Shown: positions 1 to 6,457 of the stretch, piece by piece | How positions within the stretch are numbered: position 1 is the stretch's first letter | Layout: every line of letters starts with the position of its first letter | Assembly (NCBI GenBank): GCA_949297565.1 | Contig: CASFUI010000024.1 | Location: 1 to 11,726, forward strand | Length of the DNA stretch: 11,726 bases | Direction: 5' to 3' | Source of the DNA: an uncultured Eubacteriales bacterium | GTDB lineage: Bacteria > Bacillota > Clostridia > Lachnospirales > Lachnospiraceae | Notes under the pieces: generated by a model | What the model was told of the DNA's origin: nothing | What the model saw: the letters and a program-made list of their open reading frames with translations, nothing else | The model's database searches: none | Program-made: the position numbers and the translations under genes

Positions 1-26
1 ACAGGTTGAATGAAGTTTAGAGAGAA

Positions 27-530
27 ATGATACAGTACACTAATATTACACATACATTTGAGCCTGTATATGACGCGAATACAAAGATACTTATTCTGGG
101 CACGTTTCCGTCTGTCAAGTCACGGGAAATCGGATTTTATTACGGCCACCCGCAGAACCGTTTCTGGAAAGTGCTGGCGGCGGTAACAGGAAGTCCGCTT
201 CCTGTTACTGTTGAGGAGAAAAAGCGATTTCTTCTTAAAAATAACATAGGAATATGGGATGTTATAAAAAGCTGCAGCATAAAGGGCTCTGATGACAACA
301 GCATAACGGATGTCGAGGTAAATAACTTTTCCAAAATATTTTCAGAGACAAATCTGTCTGTGATTGCCGCAAACGGGACTAAAGCATATGAGCTGTACAA
401 CAGATATGTTTTTCCGGTCACAGGAAGGGAAATAGTAAAACTTCCGTCAACCAGTCCGGCAAATGCCGCATGGAGTCTCGAAAGACTGTGCAAGGCGTAC
501 GGGGAGATAATTGCTTCGTGTCTGAATTAA
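27..530 (+). CDS. DNA-deoxyinosine glycosylase (uracil-DNA glycosylase superfamily, family 6 / HDG type)
   Basis: This 167-residue protein matches the small hypoxanthine-DNA glycosylases that remove deaminated bases, chiefly deoxyinosine, to start base excision repair. Visible motifs are the N-terminal block LGTFPSVKSRE (residues 24-34), followed by YYGHPQNRFW (38-47), and the C-terminal block LPSTSPAN, which corresponds to the DNA-intercalation motif of the superfamily. Asn44 within the HPQNRFW block is the likely catalytic or water-positioning residue, by family analogy and not tested here. Length is normal for the family. The ATG at 27 is preceded by a purine-rich AGAGAGAA, a modest ribosome binding site. 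All three forward frames stop within the first 20 bases, so any upstream gene ends before or at the window edge. The gene converges on tmcAL with only 19 bases between stop codons and no clear terminator hairpin. Family assignment is firm. The exact base preference (inosine versus uracil) is inferred. Confidence 0.9.
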   Translation: MIQYTNITHTFEPVYDANTKILILGTFPSVKSREIGFYYGHPQNRFWKVLAAVTGSPLPVTVEEKKRFLLKNNIGIWDVIKSCSIKGSDDNSITDVEVNNFSKIFSETNLSVIAANGTKAYELYNRYVFPVTGREIVKLPSTSPANAAWSLERLCKAYGEIIASCLN

Positions 531-549
531 GAAGTTGATTTTTGGGTTT

Positions 550-1818
550 TCAGGTGGATTTTTCTGCTGATTTTCTGATATAAATGCCGTTTCGAAATTC
601 GTCTTTTGCGCAACAGCCGAATTTCTGATGCAATATCTGATTGTAAACGCCGGCGCAGTAGATGTCTTGTGACAGCAGTTCCCGGAAACCGGCGGTTTTA
701 GTTATAACAGGTACAGGACAGGTTTTCTTTATTTGGCGAAGATAATCCTGTCCTTTTTTGTCGAAGCCGAGCACTCGTATATACGGAGCGTCTGAATATT
801 CTGAGGCGTCTGATGCTTTTATCTCAAGAAGAATGTGCATGAGACATCTGCTCACACGCGAATATGTGTACTGACGCGTTTTTATCTTAGATATTAGTGA
901 AGAAATGCTTTCTTCCCCTGTGAAATTTGAAAAAATACGGTTTGCGAGGTCTGCCGATATATCGGAATACTCGCATAGAGCTTCGCAGACTTTTGTTTTG
1001 TCATATCCGTTCAGATAAAAAATCAACGACAGCCTGTAACTCAGAAGCGTCGAAAAGTCGTCTGTAAAAACCGGACATTTTTTGTTCAGGTTTTCATATA
1101 TAATGTCGTACATGCTTTGAGGCAGCACGCTGTTAAGACGGCTTTCTTCCGGGTTATCAGGCTTTTCTTCAAGCGCGAGGCGGATGGCGGACGCGCTGGC
1201 AAAGGCACTGTGAAAATCAGTGTCGTGGAAGCCCGCAATATGACGCGGGAATGTTATAGGGATTATTTTATGACTGTGTCGTATTATTTCTTTTAAGTAT
1301 TCAATTCCAAGAATATTATTAGGACTTTCAAGCATATCGGCAATTTCGGCGTTTTCGGGCAAAAGATTTTTTAATGCCATGCATCTGGCCTCAGGGAAAG
1401 TCGCTCCCATAGAAGTATATTTTTTTAAATCGTTCTTGTATTCTTCGGGCTCATCTGCAAGAATTTCTGCAATTTTTTTGAGCTTTTCAATATCGCCGCA
1501 CTCGCTTCCAAACGCCATAAAGTCAGCTCCTAGAGCTGAAAGTGTTTTCACTGCACCGGCGGCAAAGCCTTCGGCGCTTGAGAGCGCATAGTATGACGGC
1601 AGTTCGACTACTAGATTTACGCCGGAGTTTACGGCTGCGGCACAGCGCGAATACTTATCTGTCACCGCAGGAGCTCCGCGCTGCACAAAATTTCCGCTCA
1701 TAACGGCAACGGCGACATCGGCGCCTGACAACTCAAGTGATTTATTAAGGTGGTATACATGACCGTTGTGGAAAGGATTGTATTCGGTTATAAGCCCTAC
1801 GGCTTTCAGTGTATTCAT
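550..1818 (-). CDS. tmcAL: tRNA(Met) cytidine acetate ligase TmcAL (YlbM)
   Basis: This 422-residue enzyme forms N4-acetylcytidine at the wobble C34 of elongator tRNA-Met. The family activates acetate with ATP to acetyl-AMP and then transfers the acetyl group to the base. The N-terminus carries the nucleotidyltransferase-fold signature GLITEYNPFHNGH, with HxGH at residues 17-20, followed by the family block MSGNFVQRG at 40-48. A further conserved block, SPNNILGIEYLKEI, lies in the middle. The C-terminal third is helical and would hold the tRNA-binding part. Length fits the family (about 400-430 residues), and no truncation is seen. The ATG lies behind a weak GGGG-containing binding site. It is transcribed away from pta, from its own promoter about 30 bases upstream. 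In Bacillus subtilis the orthologue ylbM also lies beside the yceD-rpmF pair (ylbN-rpmF); here pta-ackA sits between them. Confidence 0.95.
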   Translation of the reverse strand: MNTLKAVGLITEYNPFHNGHVYHLNKSLELSGADVAVAVMSGNFVQRGAPAVTDKYSRCAAAVNSGVNLVVELPSYYALSSAEGFAAGAVKTLSALGADFMAFGSECGDIEKLKKIAEILADEPEEYKNDLKKYTSMGATFPEARCMALKNLLPENAEIADMLESPNNILGIEYLKEIIRHSHKIIPITFPRHIAGFHDTDFHSAFASASAIRLALEEKPDNPEESRLNSVLPQSMYDIIYENLNKKCPVFTDDFSTLLSYRLSLIFYLNGYDKTKVCEALCEYSDISADLANRIFSNFTGEESISSLISKIKTRQYTYSRVSRCLMHILLEIKASDASEYSDAPYIRVLGFDKKGQDYLRQIKKTCPVPVITKTAGFRELLSQDIYCAGVYNQILHQKFGCCAKDEFRNGIYIRKSAEKST

Positions 1819-1849
1819 AGCAGTAAACCCCGTTTCATAGTTTGTTCAG

Positions 1850-1878
1850 ATTGTAACATAAACATACGTCTGCGGCAA
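1850..1878 (-). promoter_or_regulatory. sigma-A promoter for tmcAL
   Basis: Reading the minus strand, a -35 box TTGCCG (1873-1878) and a -10 box TACAAT (1850-1855) are separated by exactly 17 bases. Four of six -35 bases and five of six -10 bases match the consensus. Transcription would start near 1843, giving a leader of about 25 bases before the tmcAL ATG. It faces away from the pta promoter, with roughly 60 bases between the two -35 boxes. Confidence 0.72.
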
Positions 1879-1937
1879 ATCCGTGCTTTCAGCAGTATAT
1901 TTGGCTTACAGTACTTGAATTAAAACAATATAATAAC

Positions 1938-1966
1938 TTGTACTTGCCAAAAATTTGGTATATAAT
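1938..1966 (+). promoter_or_regulatory. sigma-A promoter for pta, with palindrome in the spacer
   Basis: The -10 box is a perfect TATAAT (1961-1966). At the ideal 17-base spacing lies a weak -35, TTGTAC (1938-1943), matching three of six positions. The spacer contains the palindrome CCAAA-AA-TTTGG (1947-1958), placed where a repressor or activator could act on a promoter with a poor -35. Transcription would begin near 1973, leaving a leader of about 57 bases that ends in the strong AAGGAGG site ahead of pta. The promoter call is good; the operator is only a suggestion. Confidence 0.72.
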
Positions 1967-2029
1967 TTAGAAAAGTATTTTAAGTGATACTTGAAAAAAT
2001 GTACATAATACAAGGAGGAGTCAGTAATA

Positions 2030-3025
2030 ATGGCATTTATTGACACAATTAAAGAGAGGGCTAAGGCGGACAAGAAAACTATTGTTCTGCCGGAATCTAT
2101 GGACAAGAGAACATATGAGGCTGCTGAGAAAATTTTGAAGGAGGGTATTGCTAATATCATTATTATCGGTACACCTGAAGAAATTGCTGAGAACAGCAAG
2201 GGCTATGATATTTCGGGCGCAACTGTTGTTGATCCGTTCAATGACCCTAATAAGCAGAAATATATTGATAAGTTTGTTGAGCTCAGAAGCAAGAAGGGCG
2301 TTACGGCTGAGCAGGCTAAAGAGATGATGGAAAAAGATTATATGTACTATGCTTGTCTTATGTGCAAGTGCGGTGATGCAGACGGCGCTGTTTCAGGCGC
2401 ATGCCATTCTACAGGCAACACAATTCGTCCGGCTCTTCAGCTTTTAAAGACAAAACCGGGTATCGGAAGTGTTTCAGGTTTCTTCCTTATGGAAGTTCCT
2501 GACTGTGATATGGGCGAGAACGGTCTTTTTGTATTTGCTGACTGTGCAGTAAACACAGATCTTGATTCTGCAAAGCTTGCTGAGATTGCAGGTCTTTCGG
2601 CTGAGTCATTTAAGATGCTTGTAGGCGCGGAGCCTAAGGTTGCAATGCTTTCTTACTCATCAAAGGGAAGCGCAAAGCATGATGATGTGACAAAGGTTGC
2701 AGATGCAGTTGCGATAGCAAAAGAGAAGTTCCCTGATCTTGCTCTTGACGGAGAGCTTCAGCTCGACGCTGCTTTAGTTCCTAGTGTCGGAGAGGCTAAG
2801 GCTCCGGGCAGCCCTGTTGCAGGACATGCCAACACATTGGTATTCCCAAGCCTTGAGGCGGGCAACATCGGTTACAAGCTTGTTCAGAGACTTGCTAAGG
2901 CTGGCGCTTACGGTCCTGTGCTTCAGGGACTTTCAATGCCTGTAAATGACCTTTCAAGAGGCTGTTTTGCGGATGATATTGTAGGCGTTGTGGCAATTAC
3001 AGCAGTTCAGGCTCAGAACGCATAA
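2030..3025 (+). CDS. pta: phosphate acetyltransferase
   Basis: The 331-residue enzyme converts acetyl-CoA and phosphate to acetyl phosphate and CoA, the first step of the acetate-forming, ATP-yielding branch of fermentation. It is the short cytosolic form, without the N-terminal regulatory domains of the long enterobacterial type. Characteristic segments include TIVLPESMDKRT near the N-terminus, the block DGAVSGACHSTGNTIRPALQ in the middle, and VFADCAVNTDL and GSPVAGHANTLVFPSLEAGN towards the C-terminus, the last being typical of the family's CoA/phosphate site. The ATG at 2030 follows AAGGAGGAG (2012-2020) at normal spacing, which fixes the start. A doubled stop (TAATAA) ends it. ackA follows after 100 bases containing a hairpin, so the two are probably one transcript from the promoter at 1938-1966. 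Confidence 0.97.
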   Translation: MAFIDTIKERAKADKKTIVLPESMDKRTYEAAEKILKEGIANIIIIGTPEEIAENSKGYDISGATVVDPFNDPNKQKYIDKFVELRSKKGVTAEQAKEMMEKDYMYYACLMCKCGDADGAVSGACHSTGNTIRPALQLLKTKPGIGSVSGFFLMEVPDCDMGENGLFVFADCAVNTDLDSAKLAEIAGLSAESFKMLVGAEPKVAMLSYSSKGSAKHDDVTKVADAVAIAKEKFPDLALDGELQLDAALVPSVGEAKAPGSPVAGHANTLVFPSLEAGNIGYKLVQRLAKAGAYGPVLQGLSMPVNDLSRGCFADDIVGVVAITAVQAQNA

Positions 3026-3048
3026 TAATTAGGATCGTGAGTCAATTA

Positions 3049-3068
3049 CCCCGCAGTATGCTGCGGGG
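3049..3068 (+). other. intercistronic hairpin between pta and ackA
   Basis: CCCCGCAG (3049-3056) and CTGCGGGG (3061-3068) form a perfect 8-bp, GC-rich stem around a TATG loop. No run of T follows on either strand, so it is not a standard intrinsic terminator. It sits 24 bases after the pta stop and 57 before the ackA start. The likely role is protecting the 3' end of the pta message or setting the pta:ackA ratio by partial attenuation or RNA processing. That role is inference from position and structure. Confidence 0.7.
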
Positions 3069-3075
3069 CATGAAT

Positions 3076-3105
3076 AAATAATTAATCTGACGCAAAATAA
3101 TTAAT
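3076..3105 (+). repeat. pair of 11-bp AT-rich direct repeats upstream of ackA
   Basis: The 11-mer AAATAATTAAT occurs at 3076-3086 and again at 3095-3105, one copy every 19 bases. The core AATAATTA also appears at 3024-3031, just after the pta stop. The copies lie between the hairpin and the ackA ribosome binding site. They might be protein-binding sites or simply low-complexity AT-rich sequence. No promoter boxes could be matched convincingly around them. Confidence 0.5.
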
Positions 3106-3125
3106 TTTTAAGGAGAAGTTTAAAA

Positions 3126-4325
3126 ATGAATATTCTTGTATTAAACTGTGGCAGTTCGTCATTAAAGTATCAGCTTATTAACATGGATGATGAGAGCGTG
3201 CTTGCAAAGGGGCTTGTTGAGCGTATAGGTATTGATGGCTCTGTTCTTACTCATAAACCTGCCGGAAAGGACAAGTATGTTGTTGAGCAGCCTATGAAAG
3301 ACCATAATATCGCTGTTAAGCTTGTACTTGACGCTTTAATGGATGAAAACCACGGCGTTATAAAGAACGCTGATGAGATTGCCGCGGTTGGGCACAGAGT
3401 TCTTCACGCAGGTGAGAAATATAAGGATTCTGTAATTGTAACTGATGATGTTAAGAAGGTTGTCAGAGAGTGTTTTGATTTGGGACCTCTTCACAATCCT
3501 GCAAACTTAATCGGTATAGAGGCAGTTGAGGCAGCAATGCCAGGAAAGCCTAATGTTGCCGTATGGGATACGGCGTTCGGCGGAACAATGGAGCCAAAGG
3601 CTTATCTCTATGCAATTCCGCGTGAGTACTATGAGAAGTATCATGTGAGAAGATACGGTTTCCACGGCACAAGCCACAGCTTTGTCTCAAAGGAGACAAT
3701 CAAATTTGCCAAGTTAAATCCTGAGACAGCAAAGGTTATCGTTTGCCATTTGGGAAACGGTGCATCTATAACAGCTTCAATCGGAGGAAAGTGTGTTGAT
3801 ACATCAATGGGACTTACACCGCTTGAAGGCCTGATTATGGGTACACGTTCAGGTGATTTGGACCCGGCTATTATTGAATTTTTGTGCAACCATGAAAATC
3901 TTACCGTAAGTGAGATGCTCAATATTCTCAACAAGAAGTCAGGCGTTCTCGGTATGTCAGGAGGTATCTCAAGCGATTTCAGAGATTTGGACGCGGCAAT
4001 GGAAGATGGCAATGAGATTGCAAAGGTTACTCTTGAGGCTTATGCATACAGAGTTGCGAAGTACATTGGAGCATACACGGCAGCAATGAACGGTGTAGAC
4101 GCTATTACATTTACGGCAGGCGTAGGTGAGAATGCGGCATGGCTCAGACCTATGGTGACAAAGTATCTGGGCTACCTCGGCGTTGAGCTTGATGAAGAGG
4201 CTAGCAAGAAGGCTGTCGGAACAGAGATGATTATCTCTACACCGGAGTCAAAGGTTAAGCTCTGTGTAATTCCTACAAATGAGGAGCTCGCTATTGCCAG
4301 AGAGACACTTGCATTAATAAAGTAA
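3126..4325 (+). CDS. ackA: acetate kinase
   Basis: The 399-residue enzyme transfers the phosphate of acetyl phosphate to ADP, giving acetate and ATP, and completes the pathway begun by pta. Family marks are present in order: the first signature VLNCGSSSLKYQL at residues 4-16; GHRVLHAGEKY, carrying the conserved substrate-binding arginine; PLHNPANLIGI; DTAFGGTMEP with the catalytic aspartate; RRYGFHGTSH with its conserved histidine; CHLGNGASI; the second signature from GLTPLEGLIMGTRSGDLDP; and TAGVGENA near the C-terminus. Length is typical. The ATG at 3126 follows AAGGAGAAG (3110-3118). The gene is probably cotranscribed with pta. Its last codon and stop overlap the left copy of the 10-bp direct repeat bordering the palindromic element immediately downstream. 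Confidence 0.97.
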   Translation: MNILVLNCGSSSLKYQLINMDDESVLAKGLVERIGIDGSVLTHKPAGKDKYVVEQPMKDHNIAVKLVLDALMDENHGVIKNADEIAAVGHRVLHAGEKYKDSVIVTDDVKKVVRECFDLGPLHNPANLIGIEAVEAAMPGKPNVAVWDTAFGGTMEPKAYLYAIPREYYEKYHVRRYGFHGTSHSFVSKETIKFAKLNPETAKVIVCHLGNGASITASIGGKCVDTSMGLTPLEGLIMGTRSGDLDPAIIEFLCNHENLTVSEMLNILNKKSGVLGMSGGISSDFRDLDAAMEDGNEIAKVTLEAYAYRVAKYIGAYTAAMNGVDAITFTAGVGENAAWLRPMVTKYLGYLGVELDEEASKKAVGTEMIISTPESKVKLCVIPTNEELAIARETLALIK

Positions 4326-4431
4326 TTTATATGTAACAGTTCAGCCATAAGCTGCAAAGCAGCGTGAAAGCGCCGTAGGCGCGGCTTTGAGAATGCGCGG
4401 GCTGAACTGTTACATTTATAGAAGTAATTTA
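4320..4431. repeat. palindromic repeat element (MITE/REP-like) with flanking direct repeats
   Basis: ATGTAACAGTTCAGCC (4331-4346) and GGCTGAACTGTTACAT (4400-4415) form a perfect 16-bp terminal inverted repeat around 53 bases. With a 2-base bulge the pairing extends to 4328-4420. The interior folds into two further hairpins: GCTGC-AAA-GCAGC (4351-4363) and GCGCC-GTA-GGCGC (4370-4382), so the whole would make a branched, cloverleaf-like structure as RNA or single-stranded DNA. The same ten bases, AAGTAATTTA, lie on each side (4320-4329 and 4422-4431), as expected of a target duplication, although the gaps to the inverted repeats are unequal (1 and 6 bases). The left copy includes the ackA stop codon and the right copy ends 11 bases before the yceD -35 box. 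It encodes nothing. It may also act as a transcript-end structure for pta-ackA, though it lacks a T-run. Confidence 0.75.
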
Positions 4432-4442
4432 AAAATATTTTG

Positions 4443-4471
4443 TTGACAAACACTGTGACGGTGCGTATAAT
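4443..4471 (+). promoter_or_regulatory. consensus sigma-A promoter for yceD-rpmF
   Basis: TTGACA (4443-4448) and TATAAT (4466-4471) are both perfect consensus boxes, separated by 17 bases, so this should be a very strong constitutive promoter, fitting a ribosomal-protein operon. Transcription would start near 4478, giving a leader of about 70 bases. The spacer carries ACGGTGCG (4458-4465), the reverse complement of CGCACCGT at 4516-4523 in the leader. The promoter begins 11 bases after the repeat element. Confidence 0.9.
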
Positions 4472-4547
4472 AGACAAAGTGTGGAAAATGTAACGCATTT
4501 TTGCTTTGCCTTTTGCGCACCGTATATAGTGTGAATTGGAGACAATT

Positions 4548-5072
4548 ATGCTAGTTGATTTGAGAAAGCTTCTATCCGGTACAGAGGATGAACTTACAAT
4601 AACAGCGCAGCTTGATATGGATGTGTTTGACAACGGCCTGACAAGCTATGATATTGTAAGAAAAGAGCCGTTTGAATTAAAGCTTGTCAAGCTTTCCAAA
4701 ACCAAGTTTGAGGTTTTGTGTGACGGCTCGGTTGTGCTTAGTATTCCCTGTGACAGATGTTTAAAGCCTGTTGAGACAGCCGTTGATTTTCATATTGAAC
4801 AGGCGGTTGATCTTGATGAGAATTCATCTGAGGAGGAAGAGCCAGAAGAAAAAGACTATATTGATGGATACAGCCTCGACGTGGACAGACTTGTTTTCGG
4901 CGAAATAATGTTATCCATTCCAGGGAAAATCCTGTGTAAAGATGACTGCAAGGGATTATGTCCCGTGTGCGGCGCTGATTTGAACGCTGCAGAGTGCGGA
5001 TGTGACAGGGAATCTCTGGATCCCAGAATGTCTGTTTTCAAAGATATTTTAAACAATTTTAAGGAGGTGTAA
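4548..5072 (+). CDS. yceD: YceD/DUF177 family protein (large-subunit rRNA accumulation factor)
   Basis: This is a 174-residue DUF177 protein, the family linked in bacteria and plastids to normal 23S rRNA accumulation; its exact activity is not settled. The N-terminal half has the family's beta-rich layout, ending in a CDRC motif (Cys68 and Cys71). An acidic stretch (SSEEEEPEEKD, about residues 93-103) precedes the C-terminal block, where CKDDCKGLCPVCGADLN (130-146) and a later CGC provide a second cysteine cluster that could bind zinc. The start is taken at the ATG at 4548 because GGAG (4538-4541) lies six bases ahead. An in-frame TTG at 4536 would add four residues but has no ribosome binding site. 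The stop at 5070-5072 overlaps the rpmF binding site, so the two genes are translationally close. Linkage to rpmF is highly conserved across bacteria and supports the assignment. Confidence 0.93.
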   Translation: MLVDLRKLLSGTEDELTITAQLDMDVFDNGLTSYDIVRKEPFELKLVKLSKTKFEVLCDGSVVLSIPCDRCLKPVETAVDFHIEQAVDLDENSSEEEEPEEKDYIDGYSLDVDRLVFGEIMLSIPGKILCKDDCKGLCPVCGADLNAAECGCDRESLDPRMSVFKDILNNFKEV

Positions 5073-5076
5073 CCAC

Positions 5077-5256
5077 ATGTCAATTTGTCCTAAGAATAAA
5101 TCTTCAAAGGCTAGAAGAGATAAGAGAAGAGCTAACTGGAAGATGAGCGCTCCTAATCTTGTAAAGTGCAGTAAGTGCGGCGCTTTGATGATGCCTCACA
5201 GAGTCTGCAAGTCTTGTGGATCATACAATAAAAAAGAAATCATTGCTGTTGACTGA
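5077..5256 (+). CDS. rpmF: 50S ribosomal protein L32 (bL32), zinc-binding form
   Basis: This 59-residue protein of the large ribosomal subunit begins MSICPKNKSSKARRDKRRAN, with the basic N-terminal tail typical of L32. It continues into APNLVKCSKCGAL and HRVCKSCGSYN. Cysteines 31, 34, 44 and 47 give two CxxC pairs, so this is the zinc-containing (C+) form; a cysteine-less paralogue, if present, would be elsewhere. The ATG at 5077 follows AAGGAGG (5061-5067), which overlaps the last codons of yceD, and only four bases separate the genes. A strong intrinsic terminator follows 22 bases after the stop, ending the yceD-rpmF operon. The protein is short enough to be missed by ORF-length cut-offs, but its identity is clear. 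Confidence 0.96.
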   Translation: MSICPKNKSSKARRDKRRANWKMSAPNLVKCSKCGALMMPHRVCKSCGSYNKKEIIAVD

Positions 5257-5277
5257 TTAACGTAAACATGCATAGGT

Positions 5278-5316
5278 ACTGGGCTGAACTTTTTTGTTCG
5301 ACCCAGTAATTTTTTT
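5278..5316 (+). terminator. intrinsic terminator of yceD-rpmF
   Basis: ACTGGGCTGAAC (5278-5289) pairs with GTTCGACCCAGT (5296-5307) around a loop of six T. The 12-position stem has one C-A mismatch and one G-T wobble. A run of seven T (5310-5316) follows after AA. The stem includes GGGCTGAACT, a 10-base match to the right arm of the palindromic element at 4399-4408. Confidence 0.92.
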
Positions 5317-5344
5317 ACACAGACAGTCAGACAAGCGGAAATGC

Positions 5345-5373
5345 TTGATTTTAATACCATTTTATAGTATATT
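5345..5373 (+). promoter_or_regulatory. probable sigma-A promoter for plsX-acpP
   Basis: TTGATT (5345-5350; four of six bases) and TATATT (5368-5373; five of six) are 17 bases apart. They lie just after the rpmF terminator and about 60 bases ahead of the plsX start, with transcription expected near 5380. A small inverted repeat, CAAGC-GGAAAT-GCTTG (5332-5347), overlaps the -35 box and could be an operator. No fapR gene is present between rpmF and plsX, unlike some Firmicutes. Confidence 0.65.
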
Positions 5374-5432
5374 ATTTTGTGGCTGTTATTTCAGACTGGA
5401 TACATAATATTATAATCAGAATGGAGAAATGT

Positions 5433-6443
5433 ATGTCAGAAGTATGCAAGGTGGCGCTGGACGCCATGGGGGGAGATAACGCTCCTTCGGAGGTTGTACA
5501 CGGTGCCGTTAATGCCGCACAAAAGGAAAATGATATAAAGATATTTCTTGTGGGAAAGAAAGTAGAGATAGAACAAGAACTGTCAAAGTACAGCTACAAT
5601 AAAGAACAGATAGAGATTGTGGATGCAGCAGAGGTAATAGAGACGGGAGAGCCGCCTGTAATGGCGGTAAGACGAAAAAAAGAATCATCTCTTGTAAAGG
5701 CGATGTATCTCGTGAAAGACGGGACTGCCGACGCCTTTGTGTCTGCGGGAAGTTCCGGCGCAATTCTGGTCGGAGGTCAGACTATTGTTGGGAGAATTAA
5801 AGGTGTAGAGCGTCCTCCTATGGCGCCTCTGATACCGACAGCAAAAGGTGTATCGCTGCTTGTAGACAGCGGCGGCAATGTCGACGCCAGACCTAGTTTT
5901 CTTGTTCAGTGGGCAAAAATGGGCTCTATTTATATGGAGAATATCGTAGGAATAAAAAATCCTAAGGTTGCGATAGTGAATGTCGGTCTTGAGGAGGAGA
6001 AGGGAAATGCTCTGGTAAAAGAGACATATCCGCTGCTCAAGGATTGCAGGGACATTAATTTTATAGGCAGTATTGAGGCGAGAAATATTCCGAAGGGTGA
6101 CGCGGACGTAATAGTGTGCGATGCGTTTGTCGGAAATGTTATCTTAAAGCTGTATGAGGGAACTGCTTCTACATTGATTAAGAAAATCAAGGGCGCTATG
6201 ATGTCTGACTTAAAGACTAAAATAGGAGCCCTGTTGATTAAAAAATCTCTTAAGAAGGAGCTTAAGTCACTGGACGCGACAGAGTATGGCGGAGCTCCGC
6301 TTATAGGGCTTAACGGTCTTGTAGTAAAGGTGCATGGAAATGCGACTTCTAAAGAGATTGGCAATGCGCTTATACAGTGCGTTAAATTTAAAAAACAAAA
6401 AATTAATGAAAAGATTACTGCTTCACTTAACGTCGAAGCATAA
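5433..6443 (+). CDS. plsX: phosphate acyltransferase PlsX
   Basis: PlsX converts acyl-ACP and phosphate to acyl-phosphate, which PlsY then uses to acylate glycerol-3-phosphate; it is a peripheral membrane enzyme at the head of phospholipid synthesis. Family blocks visible in the 336-residue product are KVALDAMGGDNAP at the N-terminus, AVRRKKESSLVKAM, DAFVSAGSSGAILVGG, VDARPSFLVQWAKMGS, NVGLEEEKGN, and IEARNIPKGDADVIVCDAFVGNVILKLYEG (in two overlapping stretches). The start is set at the ATG at 5433, since GGAG (5423-5426) is six bases upstream and the product then begins just before the family's KVALDAMGG motif. The in-frame GTG at 5379 would add 18 residues unlike PlsX and lies at the predicted transcription start. 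acpP, its substrate carrier, follows after 14 bases. Confidence 0.96.
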   Translation: MSEVCKVALDAMGGDNAPSEVVHGAVNAAQKENDIKIFLVGKKVEIEQELSKYSYNKEQIEIVDAAEVIETGEPPVMAVRRKKESSLVKAMYLVKDGTADAFVSAGSSGAILVGGQTIVGRIKGVERPPMAPLIPTAKGVSLLVDSGGNVDARPSFLVQWAKMGSIYMENIVGIKNPKVAIVNVGLEEEKGNALVKETYPLLKDCRDINFIGSIEARNIPKGDADVIVCDAFVGNVILKLYEGTASTLIKKIKGAMMSDLKTKIGALLIKKSLKKELKSLDATEYGGAPLIGLNGLVVKVHGNATSKEIGNALIQCVKFKKQKINEKITASLNVEA

Positions 6444-6457
6444 ATCAGGAGGAATCT

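Noticed and set aside
531..549. Bidirectional terminator between the converging glycosylase and tmcAL genes
   Set aside because: T-rich tracts are present on the plus strand around 537-567, but no stem longer than about 4 bp precedes them.
4478..4547. Riboswitch or ribosomal-protein autoregulatory leader ahead of yceD
   Set aside because: The leader is only about 70 bases, and the best stems are 3-4 bp; there is no terminator or anti-terminator pair.
5352..5375. Possible FapR-type operator (TAATACC ... AGTATATTA) in the plsX promoter
   Set aside because: Only ATAC/GTAT pairs symmetrically, the match to known FapR sites is poor, and no fapR gene is present beside plsX.
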